DNA of 37,797 nucleotides from Bacillota bacterium. Its GTDB lineage: Bacteria > Bacillota > UBA4882 > UBA10575. Under the pieces are notes generated by a model that worked only from the letters and a program-made list of their open reading frames with translations, did no database searches and was not told the origin of the DNA. A program made the translations under genes and the position numbers. The stretch spans positions 1-37,797 of the forward strand of contig JAAYIC010000091.1 in the NCBI GenBank assembly GCA_012735195.1, written 5' to 3'. Shown in pieces: positions 25,361 through 32,799 of this stretch (its first letter is position 1; each line of letters starts with the position of its first letter).

Positions 25361-25569
25361 TTTTTGCGGCCGCGCGCGCGACGAAATCTGACTGTGAGTC
25401 TGAGCTGCGAAATAAGGCCTAACTGCAGCATGAGGTCGGATCTGTGACATGAGGTCTGACCATGACATAAAACCTGTTCCTTGACATGAGGTCTGACTGT
25501 GGCGACTGTTCTGAGATATAAAGCCTGACTGTGGACATAGAGCCTTACTACGACATAAGACCTGTTTTT
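25349..25569 (+). repeat. About ten degenerate tandem units (period 18-19 bp) starting at the ABC remnant's stop
   Basis: Consensus roughly GACATRAGGYCTGACTGTG. Units are clear at 25409, 25428, 25446, 25464, 25483, 25515, 25534 and 25552, with weaker ones at 25383 and 25502. The first, CATAAGGTCTGA (25349-25360), is the last three codons and stop of the ABC remnant. There are no unique spacers, so it is not a CRISPR array. The last unit runs into the terminator before araD. Confidence 0.75.
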
Positions 25570-25580
25570 AAGAAACGGCA

Positions 25581-25608
25581 AAGCGGGCCTTGACCGGCCC
25601 GCTTTTTT
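25581..25608. terminator. Terminator shared by the ABC remnant (+) and araD (-)
   Basis: AAGCGGGCC (25581-25589) and GGCCCGCTT (25596-25604) form a perfect 9-bp stem with a 6-nt loop. The plus strand continues with a T-run (25603-25608), a strong terminator for the exporter gene. On the minus strand the tail is weaker (TTTGCCGTTTCTT) but lies directly after the araD stop. Confidence 0.8.
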
Positions 25609-26302
25609 ATTTCTTGCCCTGGCCGTAGTAGGCCTCCGCACCGTGTTTCCGTAGAAAATGCCGGTCCAGCAATTCCTTGCCGATTGCCGGCGTCTCTTGC
25701 GCAATCAGCCTGGTCAGAAAGGCGATCTTCGCGATCTCCTCTAAGACAAGGCTGTTCTCTACGGCTTCTTCCGGGTCTTTTCCCCAGGTGAACGGCGCGT
25801 GGCTGGCGACCAGGACCCCCGGAAAATCCGTGTAACTCCGGCCTTGCAGAGTTTCCACAATCACCCGGCCGGTGTTGGCTTCATAGTCCTCCCCGATCTC
25901 GGCGGCTGTTAACTGCCGGGTACAGGGGATCTCACCGTAACAATAATCCGCATGGGTAGTACCGAAGCAGGGGATACCTTTGCACGTTTGCGCCCACGCC
26001 GTCGCCCAGGGGGAATGGGTGTGGGCCACCCCGCCGATCTCCGGGAAATGCTTGTAGAGCTCGAGGTGCGTAGGGGTATCGGTAGAAGGTTTAAGCCCGC
26101 CTTCCACCACCCGGCCATCGATATCCACCACCACCATTTTTTCTACGGTTAAATCGTCATACTGTACCCCGCTGGGCTTAATCACAATCAAACCCTTCTC
26201 CCGGTCGATCCCGCTGACGTTTCCCCAGGTACAGATGACCAGTTTGGCCCTTTGCAGTTCGAGATTGGCCTGAAGCACTCTTCTTTTTAAATTCGTCAAC
26301 AT
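25607..26302 (-). CDS. araD: L-ribulose-5-phosphate 4-epimerase
   Basis: Zinc class II aldolase-fold enzyme converting L-ribulose-5-phosphate to D-xylulose-5-phosphate, the last step of arabinose entry. Visible are TWGNVSGIDRE, KPSGVQYDDL, STDTPTHLELY, the zinc ligands in AHTHSPWA (His94, His96) and ASHAPFTWG (third His). The ATG at 26302 follows AGGAGG by 9 nt; an in-frame GTG at 26311 abuts the site. 231 residues. It is the third gene of the araA-like/araB/araD group and ends at the shared terminator. A 200-bp gap with hairpins separates it from araB. Confidence 0.96.
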   Translation of the reverse strand: MLTNLKRRVLQANLELQRAKLVICTWGNVSGIDREKGLIVIKPSGVQYDDLTVEKMVVVDIDGRVVEGGLKPSTDTPTHLELYKHFPEIGGVAHTHSPWATAWAQTCKGIPCFGTTHADYCYGEIPCTRQLTAAEIGEDYEANTGRVIVETLQGRSYTDFPGVLVASHAPFTWGKDPEEAVENSLVLEEIAKIAFLTRLIAQETPAIGKELLDRHFLRKHGAEAYYGQGKK

Positions 26303-26311
26303 CGGATCCAC

Positions 26312-26502
26312 CCTCCTCGCACGTGCCTGCGCGCCCAGGCCGGCCCGGAGGTCTCCGTACCGGAGACCCCGGGTGCAGCAGCGTTATGTTGCGGTACGCA
26401 ATTCCACTTCTGTCCGACTGGGCCACCCGCCGGCCCGGACACAAGAGGTGCGCAAAGCCGATGTGGGAAAAGCCGGTCCGTGCGCACCTTTCACCCGCTT
26501 CC
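26312..26502. other. araB-araD spacer with two dyads
   Basis: GGTCTCCG, TAC and CGGAGACC form a perfect hairpin at 26350-26368. AGGTGCGCA (26446-26454) and TGCGCACCT (26481-26489) are 9-bp inverted arms. Neither has a T-tract. They may set the relative amounts of AraB and AraD by mRNA stability. A CGCACGTGCCTGCGCG copy of the 24790 motif is at 26318-26335. Confidence 0.45.
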
Positions 26503-28176
26503 TCAGAACCGGTACTCCATAAACCGCCCAAGGAGAAGGTACTTTTCATACAACCGGTCATAAACTTCCGCCTTTTCCTTGTTGGGGAAGTAGGTCTCAC
26601 TAAAGTCGCTGGCCATCCGGGCCTGCGCTTCGTATACGGAAGGATAGAGGCCGGCGGCGGCCGCGGCAAAGATCGCCGCCCCCAAAGCGCAGGCCAGTTC
26701 GGACCGGACCACTTTGATCGGCATTTTTAACACATCAGCGGTGACCTGCATAACAAAGGGGTTTTTCTTGGCGATTCCACCCATGGCAATCACCTGTTCA
26801 ATGGCGATACCCTCCGCAGTGAACCGGTCGACAATGGCCCTGGCGCCGAATGCCGTCGCCTCCACCAGCGCCCGGAAGATCCCGGCCGGGGTTGTCCCCA
26901 AAGTCAGCCCGGCCAGGGCGCCTCTAAGACTCTGGTCGGCATCGGGAGTCCGGCGCCCGTTTAACCAGTCCAGAGCCAGCAATGAATTTTCATCCTCAGA
27001 CATTTCCATGGCTTCCCTGGTCAAGGCGGGGAAGATCCCTTCTCTCACTTCAGCCATTATTAGTTCCTTGGTTGCCTCATCCAAACGGGTATTCTCTTTC
27101 AGCAGGGTCTTCAAAGGCCAGAAAAGGATCTCCCGGAACCAGGCATAAACATCGCCATAGGCCGATTGTCCGGCCTCCAGTCCGATCATCCCCGGGAGCA
27201 CGGAACCGTCGACCTGACCGCAGATCCCTTTAATCAGCTTCCTGCCGACCTCTTCAGGGGAAGCCACCATAATGTCACAGGTAGAGGTCCCCATAATCTT
27301 GACCAGGGTTGCTTTGGTGATCCCGCCACCGACCGCACCCATGTGCGCATCAAAACCGCCGACAGCCACCGCAATACCCGGGCGCAGCCCCAAGCGTCCG
27401 GCCCACTCCCGGCTGAGCCCGCCGGCTCTCTGGTCCATGGTGTATGTCTCCTGGTACAAGCGGGCCCGCAGACCCCGGAGGGCCGGTTCCAGCAGGACCA
27501 GAAATTCCTCATCCGGCAGGCCGCCCCAATCCGGATGCCACATGGCCTTGTGCCCTGCCGCACACCGGCTGCGCTTGATTGTGTGGACGTCTTCCACCCC
27601 GGTGAGCAGGGCCGGAATCCAGTCGCAAAGCTCAAGCCAGGAATAGGCGGCTCTTTGCACCTGCGGGTCTTTACGGTAAATATGCATGATCTTTGCCCAA
27701 AACCATTCGGAGGAGTATATGCCCCCCTCGTAACAGGTGAAATCCCTTCCGCCCCAATTTCTGGCATGATGATTGATCTCTTCCGTCTCCCTGACCGCGG
27801 TGTGGTCCTTCCACAAAACGAACATGGCATTGGGATTCGAGGCAAACTCCTCTTTGAGGGCTAAAGGCCTTCCTTCCCGGTCGACGGCACACGGTGTTGA
27901 ACCGGTGGTATCAACCCCGATTCCGGCTACCTTTTCCCCGGCGCCGGGGGGTAATTTGGCAAGGGCTTCTTTAACCGCCGTCTCCATGCTTTCAATATAG
28001 TCCAGGGGGTGGTGGCGGAATTGATTCGCCGCCGGATCGCAATAGAGCCCCTGCTTCCAACGGGGGTAGTCGCAGACGGCAGTTGCCTCCTCCCGCCCGT
28101 CAGCGGCATTTACCACCTCCGCCCGGACCGAGTCGGTACCAAAGTCTATGCCAATAACCAGATCGGCTCTTTCCAT
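26503..28176 (-). CDS. araB: Ribulokinase
   Basis: FGGY-family kinase phosphorylating L-ribulose. The 557-residue protein begins with the ATPase phosphate loop GIDFGTDSVRAEVVNA, has GIGVDTTGSTPCAVD, AVAVGGFDAHMGAVGGG, KIMGTSTCDIM and MGGIAKKNPFVMQ, typical of bacterial AraB. The length matches AraB rather than xylulokinase (about 500). AGGAGGGGGG precedes the ATG. It starts 13 bp after the isomerase gene stop, so the two are cotranscribed. Confidence 0.95.
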   Translation of the reverse strand: MERADLVIGIDFGTDSVRAEVVNAADGREEATAVCDYPRWKQGLYCDPAANQFRHHPLDYIESMETAVKEALAKLPPGAGEKVAGIGVDTTGSTPCAVDREGRPLALKEEFASNPNAMFVLWKDHTAVRETEEINHHARNWGGRDFTCYEGGIYSSEWFWAKIMHIYRKDPQVQRAAYSWLELCDWIPALLTGVEDVHTIKRSRCAAGHKAMWHPDWGGLPDEEFLVLLEPALRGLRARLYQETYTMDQRAGGLSREWAGRLGLRPGIAVAVGGFDAHMGAVGGGITKATLVKIMGTSTCDIMVASPEEVGRKLIKGICGQVDGSVLPGMIGLEAGQSAYGDVYAWFREILFWPLKTLLKENTRLDEATKELIMAEVREGIFPALTREAMEMSEDENSLLALDWLNGRRTPDADQSLRGALAGLTLGTTPAGIFRALVEATAFGARAIVDRFTAEGIAIEQVIAMGGIAKKNPFVMQVTADVLKMPIKVVRSELACALGAAIFAAAAAGLYPSVYEAQARMASDFSETYFPNKEKAEVYDRLYEKYLLLGRFMEYRF

Positions 28177-28189
28177 CCGCCCCCCTCCT

Positions 28190-29593
28190 TTACTGGTGAT
28201 AATAAAGGTCCCATTTCAGGTATTTACTAAAGGCTTCATTAATCACGGCGCCAACCTCACCGGGGCAAACGGCCACATGGTGTTCAAAGCCGTTCTCACA
28301 GATGTACCGTAACAGCCTTTGGAAACGGGAGATCCTGATCACGCCGTACCCGCCGAAGGTCTGGAGGGCGTCACCGGTAAATCTTCCCTCACCGGCATAG
28401 GCGCGGATTTTTCCACTGGTATCATCGGTGGTGACCCGGCAGTACGTAAACCAGGCCGGTTTAATCCGCCCGGTCACGGTGCCGTAGGTGTTTTCCTTGC
28501 CGACGGTTCCGGCGATAATCGCCTGGTAATCCATGACCGCTTCATGCCCGAAGATATCTTGCGGCAAGTTGCTGCAATGAAAAACCACGCCCTGATCCGG
28601 ATCGTCACCGTAGTTGTTATTCCAATCCAACAAAGCGCTGGGCCGGTCCGAGGCCAGCATCAAAGCATACATCCCAATCAGGCCGGTAATATCCGCCTCA
28701 CAGGCGCTGGGACTCTTCATCTCCGAGAGCATACTCATAACAGCGCAGGGAACAACGCCATAATATTCCTCCAGCGCCGTCCAGCATTGAATGGCCGTAC
28801 CGTCCCACTCATGTTCTTTGATTAAGTCCTCAAGGACCACGGCAAATTGGGCCATCTTCGTCAAGGCGCCCTCGGCAACCCCGGCCGTTGGCACATAATT
28901 GCGCAGAGCCGCAACCTTCTCTTTTACCGCCGGGTCCTCTTCCTTCAGCCGGGCGATCCGCCCCAAGATCTCGGCCAGGTCATAGGGTTCCACCGAAATC
29001 CCGTACTTCTCCAGGATCTTTTCACTGTAGCGCACGGTGGTAAAGTTGACCGGGCGTACCCCAATCTGGCCAAAACGGGCTTTCCGCAACCCTTTAACCA
29101 CCCGGCAGACAGCGACAAATTTCAAGAGTTCCCTTTTAAAGCTCTCCGCTTCCGGGGCAACCGTATGCAATTCCGTGAGGGTAAATGGGATATTATATTG
29201 CTTCAGGTTGTTGCAGACGGAGATCTTCCCGCAAAAACTGTCCCTCCGGTTTGCCTGGGACATCTTGTCAATCTCATCGGGAAAGGCATGCACCAATACG
29301 GGAAGCTCCAAGCCGGAGAGGCGGATCGAATCGGCCACGCTCCGTTCGTCACCGAAATTGGGCAGGGTCACGAGGATGCCGTCGATCTTTTCGGCATTGG
29401 CTTTGAATAAAGCCGCGCATTTTTTAGCGTCTTCGTAACCCTCCACTGTGCCAAAGGGCGTATCCTCCGGAGTAAGGACAACCACGTCAATCCCCAGTTC
29501 CGCCAGGACTTTTAGTACTCTTTTCCTCCCTTCTTCACAAAGCTCCGAAGGGAAAAACCCCCGGTTCCCCACGATCAACCCTAGAGTCACCAT
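28190..29593 (-). CDS. L-fucose/L-arabinose isomerase family protein (probable arabinose isomerase)
   Basis: A 467-residue sugar isomerase-fold protein. The N-domain (VTLGLIVGNRGFFP then GIDVVVL, GILVTLPNFGDE) and the C-terminal segment with CEADITGL and LDWNNNY, where metal-binding Glu/Asp are expected, match the FucI/AraA-C superfamily rather than canonical AraA (about 500 residues). Position directly before araB and araD, with no other isomerase in the block, implies it converts L-arabinose to L-ribulose; that is inference. The ATG at 29593 follows AGGGG by 6 nt. An AraR-like operator lies 80 bp upstream. Confidence 0.85.
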   Translation of the reverse strand: MVTLGLIVGNRGFFPSELCEEGRKRVLKVLAELGIDVVVLTPEDTPFGTVEGYEDAKKCAALFKANAEKIDGILVTLPNFGDERSVADSIRLSGLELPVLVHAFPDEIDKMSQANRRDSFCGKISVCNNLKQYNIPFTLTELHTVAPEAESFKRELLKFVAVCRVVKGLRKARFGQIGVRPVNFTTVRYSEKILEKYGISVEPYDLAEILGRIARLKEEDPAVKEKVAALRNYVPTAGVAEGALTKMAQFAVVLEDLIKEHEWDGTAIQCWTALEEYYGVVPCAVMSMLSEMKSPSACEADITGLIGMYALMLASDRPSALLDWNNNYGDDPDQGVVFHCSNLPQDIFGHEAVMDYQAIIAGTVGKENTYGTVTGRIKPAWFTYCRVTTDDTSGKIRAYAGEGRFTGDALQTFGGYGVIRISRFQRLLRYICENGFEHHVAVCPGEVGAVINEAFSKYLKWDLYYHQ

Positions 29594-29672
29594 TGTTATC
29601 CCCTCCATTTGGTTTTCTTGGTTTTGGTGGCAACTGTTTGCCGGCAGCTAATCATCGGGATGATATCCCGAC

Positions 29673-29695
29673 TTGTGCAGACAACATGTTTAATA
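29673..29695 (-). promoter_or_regulatory. AraR-like operator and -10 of the arabinose operon
   Basis: TTGTGCAGACAA (29673-29684) is a TTGT-N4-ACAA dyad like the core of known Bacillus AraR boxes. On the minus strand TATTAA (29695-29690) lies five bases upstream of it. The xylanase gene has the same 12-bp dyad with the same spacing to a -10-like TATAAC. A repressor here would cover the transcription start. No good -35 was found. Confidence 0.7.
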
Positions 29696-29765
29696 TTGAT
29701 CACCGATCAACGATCGGCAATCAACAATTAATGATCGGTGATCAACAATCGACAATCGATAATTC
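29696..29765. repeat. Degenerate GATCAACAATCG-type short repeats
   Basis: About 70 bp made of variants of GATCAACGATCGGCAATCAA and GATCAACAATCGACAATCGA. It is upstream of the arabinose operon's -10 and resembles the array after scpB in vocabulary (AATGATC, ATCGAT), though not in order. Confidence 0.5.
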
Positions 29766-29914
29766 CTGCTCTTCGTTTTTTTGCGCACCGGTTACCGGCC
29801 GCCGGTACTCTCCTGTATAAACCGTTCACAAACCGGTTCGAACCGCGCCGCTATTACCGGCGCCGCCAATTCCTTCAGCCTCTTCAGCCGTTTTTCCCGT
29901 TCATGTTTGCTGTT

Positions 29915-31000
29915 TTACAGGCTTTCAAAGTCGACCACTTCCCAAAAGGCCTCTTTTGGCCGGTAATCGAGGTCAAACAAGAGCGGCAGATCTTTTCTGC
30001 CCCGCACCGGGTGATTGTCCTTCCAGGTCCTGGCGTCACACAAACCCCATACGGTCACGCCGGTAATCACATCCCGGTACTCCCGGAAGACCGCGAAGAT
30101 GTCCCGGTATTGCTCCGCCTGTATCTCCAGTCTCTCTTTTAATTCCTCGGGATCGGTAATGAACCGCCTTTTATCATTCCCGCTGTAAAGGGAGATGTCC
30201 AGTTCGGTGATTTGTACCTCCAGCCCGAGGGAGGCGTAGCGCCGGATGGCGGTCTCCAATTGGCTTATCGAGGGAGAGACAATATCCCAATGGGCTTGCA
30301 TGCCCACACCGTGAACCGGCACCCCTGCAGCGAGCAGGTCTTCCAATAAGACATAGATCTTCTCCCGTTTATCAGCCCTTGTGGTTCCGTAATCATTATA
30401 AAAAAGTTTGGCGTCGGGGTCGGCCTGATGGGCAAGGCGGAAAGCCTCGGCGATATAATCCTCCCCCGTTGCCTTATACCAAGGTGAATCCTTCCGCAAA
30501 AACTCGGACATACTGTCGCTTACCGCTTCGTTAACCACATCCCAGCAGTAAACCGCGTCTTTATAGCGGGGAACCACCACATTGATATGGTCGGCCAACC
30601 GTTTGAGAACCAGTTCCTTGGAGGCGGGTTTTGCCCCGTCCGCAAAGAGCCAGCTGGGATACTGCTGGTGCCAGACCAGGGTATGCCCGCGCATCAGCAT
30701 CTTGTGTTTCCTGGCGAAATCGGCCATCTCATCAGCGCGGAAAAAGGCGAATACCCCCTCCCCCGGCTGTATGCTGGCAAATTTCATCTCGTTTCCCGCG
30801 GTGATACTGTTAAAATGCTTAACTATGAATTCTCTATGGTTCAGCAGGTCCCAGTATTCCACACCGGCGCCGATCGGAAAATACTCTTTATACGCCTGAT
30901 ATAAGGAGGGTATCTCCTCTCCGGATTTAGCCGCCGCTCCAAACAACATCCCGGTAATGAAGATCGCAAGCAAAAACAAGACCGGAGCTTTGTTTTTCAT
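29915..31000 (-). CDS. Secreted endo-1,4-beta-xylanase, GH10
   Basis: Hydrolyses internal xylan bonds. A signal peptide (KNKAPVLFLLAIFITGMLFGAAA) leads a single GH10 domain: SITAGNEMKF, RGHTLVWHQQ, WDVVNEA with acid/base Glu158, VQITELDIS with nucleophile Glu266, and VWGLCDARTW. There is no carbohydrate-binding module, and the 361-residue size is minimal for the family. The ATG at 31000 follows AAAGGGG by 7 nt. It lies between araR and the arabinose operon, and a copy of the AraR-like operator sits in its leader, so release of arabinoxylan and arabinose uptake are probably co-induced. Confidence 0.95.
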   Translation of the reverse strand: MKNKAPVLFLLAIFITGMLFGAAAKSGEEIPSLYQAYKEYFPIGAGVEYWDLLNHREFIVKHFNSITAGNEMKFASIQPGEGVFAFFRADEMADFARKHKMLMRGHTLVWHQQYPSWLFADGAKPASKELVLKRLADHINVVVPRYKDAVYCWDVVNEAVSDSMSEFLRKDSPWYKATGEDYIAEAFRLAHQADPDAKLFYNDYGTTRADKREKIYVLLEDLLAAGVPVHGVGMQAHWDIVSPSISQLETAIRRYASLGLEVQITELDISLYSGNDKRRFITDPEELKERLEIQAEQYRDIFAVFREYRDVITGVTVWGLCDARTWKDNHPVRGRKDLPLLFDLDYRPKEAFWEVVDFESL

Positions 31001-31040
31001 CGGCAAACCCCTTTCTAGTTATCCGGATAATTTTTCTTAG

Positions 31041-31063
31041 TTGTGCAGACAACTTGTGTTATA
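31041..31063 (-). promoter_or_regulatory. AraR-like operator and -10 of the xylanase gene
   Basis: AGTTGTGCAGACAACT (31039-31054) is a dyad with perfect 6-bp arms. On the minus strand TATAAC (31063-31058) stands five bases upstream of the core, the same geometry as at 29673-29695. This links the xylanase to arabinose-operon control. Confidence 0.7.
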
Positions 31064-31131
31064 TTTTTTCTCTCCTTCTTAACGATCTCCTCTTTTTTCG
31101 GGGAAAAAATCTCCTCCCAGCCGCACCGGGA

Positions 31132-32193
31132 TTAAGCCAATGAGCGGCAGGAGGAGCGTAAAACCAACTCCGGCTGGTAGACCTGGCGCGCCTTGATCAC
31201 CTTGTTTTCGATCATATCCAGAATAAAGCGGGCCGCCTGCCTCCCCATGGCCGCCTTGGGGTGTTTTATCGAGCTCAGCTTGATCTCGGAGGCCACAGCC
31301 AGGCTGGAGTCGTCAAAGCTGATCAGGGAAAACTCCTCCGGTACTTTGATCCCCTCATCACGCAACGCTTCAAGGATCATTAGGGCGATTTGGTCGTTGT
31401 AACAAACCATCGCCGTCGGCCGCTCCTCATTTGCGAAGAGGTTTCTCCCAAATTGATACGGGTAGGAATAAAGCTGGGCGGTTTCATAAGCTCCCAATAA
31501 ATCAGGGGTCATTTCAATCCCGTACTTATTGAGGGCCTTTAAAAACCCGTCCCGACGTTTTACTCCCTGGAGATCATCGGCCTTAAAAATCCCCGCGATC
31601 TTCTTATGCCCGAGCTGAATCAGGTATTCCGCAGCCATGTAGCCGCCTTTCTCATCATCCATGACAATATAAGCCGGATCCAGTTCCGGGTAATAGGCAT
31701 GAAGCATCAAATAGGGGATCCCCCGCTTTTCCAAGTCCCTATAGTATTTAAGGTTCACATTCTTCCAGGCGCTTTGGGTCGGCTCAATAATCAACCCGGA
31801 GATCTTCTGCTGCAGCAGACTCTCCAAACAGGCCGCTTCCTTCTTTTGGTCATTACCGGTGCTGGCCAGAAGCAAGGTACATCCGGCCGCGCTCAACACC
31901 TCTTCTATCCCACGGATTACTTCCGGGAAAATATACTCGGAAATATAAGTGGTGACCAGCGCAACAATTTTCCCTTTTACCCTGGTCGGGTAGGAACGAA
32001 ATGTTCCCCTCCCCTGCTCCCGGAAGATCAAACCTTCATTTTCCAGATCATTTAAGGCCTGGCGCACCGTGTGCCTGCTGATCTTAAACTCTTCAGCCAG
32101 CATATTCTCGGAAGGGAGCTGACTGCCGGGAGCAATCACTCCCCGTTTCATCTGTTCCTTCAGATACTCCTTTAACCGGGAATACTTCGGCAT
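31132..32193 (-). CDS. araR: AraR-type transcriptional repressor (GntR HTH plus LacI-type ligand domain)
   Basis: A 353-residue regulator. The N-terminus (MPKYSRLKEYLKEQ, then LPSENMLAEEFKISRHTVRQAL) is a GntR winged helix, and residues about 75-350 form a LacI/periplasmic-binding-type sugar domain (YIVMDDEKGGYMAAEYLIQLGH, CYNDQIALMILEAL, SLISFDDSSLA). This hybrid build is that of Bacillus AraR, which binds arabinose. The ATG at 32193 gives the same start as AraR; a TTG at 32211 is possible. It adjoins xylanase and arabinose genes whose leaders share a TTGT-N4-ACAA dyad, its probable target. Confidence 0.93.
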   Translation of the reverse strand: MPKYSRLKEYLKEQMKRGVIAPGSQLPSENMLAEEFKISRHTVRQALNDLENEGLIFREQGRGTFRSYPTRVKGKIVALVTTYISEYIFPEVIRGIEEVLSAAGCTLLLASTGNDQKKEAACLESLLQQKISGLIIEPTQSAWKNVNLKYYRDLEKRGIPYLMLHAYYPELDPAYIVMDDEKGGYMAAEYLIQLGHKKIAGIFKADDLQGVKRRDGFLKALNKYGIEMTPDLLGAYETAQLYSYPYQFGRNLFANEERPTAMVCYNDQIALMILEALRDEGIKVPEEFSLISFDDSSLAVASEIKLSSIKHPKAAMGRQAARFILDMIENKVIKARQVYQPELVLRSSCRSLA

Positions 32194-32273
32194 GGTGCTA
32201 TTTTGTTCCAAAAACCCTCACCTGCTCATTCCATTGCCTGAATTTCTGACAAGTCAAATATTACTTCGCCTCT

Positions 32274-32302
32274 ATTATACAGGTTTATTTCTTCCTCTAC
32301 AA
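32274..32302 (-). promoter_or_regulatory. Predicted araR promoter
   Basis: On the minus strand TTGTAG (32302-32297), a 17-bp spacer and TATAAT (32279-32274) form a good sigma-A promoter about 80 bp before the araR ATG. Downstream is TTGACTTGTCAGAAATT, with one TTGT half-site; autoregulation is possible but weakly supported. Confidence 0.7.
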
Positions 32303-32359
32303 CATTGCGAGAGTCAAACCAAGACTCCTTCAGATTATCAATAAGGCGGCCTTAGCGGC

Positions 32360-32461
32360 AAAGTCACAGACCGTACCGGCAGATGGATATGGACACTCGC
32401 AACCATAACCCGGGTAAACCCTTCACAAAAAAGTCACAGACCGCACCGGCAGATGGATATG
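32360..32461. repeat. 32-bp direct repeat pair, 70-bp period
   Basis: Copies at 32360-32391 and 32430-32461 run from AAAGTCACAGACC to GATGGATATG and differ at one base (T/C at the 14th position). High identity implies recent duplication or a functional double site upstream of the ABC-2 genes. Confidence 0.85.
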
Positions 32462-32799
32462 AACCACTGGAATTCACCGGTGTTGACCGTACTATATATT
32501 ACTGTACATATCAATGCGGAATACCGTATGCGTTATTCAACTCCTGGCAATTCATCCTAAAGACCTAGACGGATTACTCCTTAAGTCCGATTGCGATTCC
32601 TTTCCAAATCTTATAAAATATTCTTACAGCGTTCTCATGTATGACCTCAATACCTTTGAGGCGTTCGACGGCAATTTAATACTTGATCAAGTCTTTCTAA
32701 ACTTGCTCTGGCGCGTTGCGTCCGGCGGACTGACCGGTCGCCGGTGGGTACAGGGGCACATGCGGGCGTCAAAGCCCGAAAATTTGACAGGGAGAAGAG

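Larger units (their letters stand above)
29594..29914. other. Leader of the arabinose operon / xylanase 3' gap
   Basis: No gene. From the operon start outward it holds a TCGGGA/TCCCGA dyad (29655-29671), the AraR-like operator and -10 (29673-29695), a GATC-rich repetitive stretch (29696-29765), a TACCGG/CCGGTA hairpin (29793-29807) and unremarkable sequence to the xylanase stop. No convincing xylanase terminator was found. Confidence 0.55.
32194..32799. other. Long gap between araR and the ABC-2 operon
   Basis: About 600 bp. It contains the araR promoter, a 32-bp direct repeat pair and a possible plus-strand promoter (TTGACC at 32483, TACATA at 32505, 16-bp spacer) for the transporter. Short frames occur across 32380-32800 but lack ribosome binding sites and recognisable protein features, so none is called. 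Confidence 0.5.

Noticed and set aside
25349-25569. Regular short repeats as a possible CRISPR array.
   Set aside because: Units are 18-19 bp, degenerate and contiguous, with no unique spacers and no cas genes.
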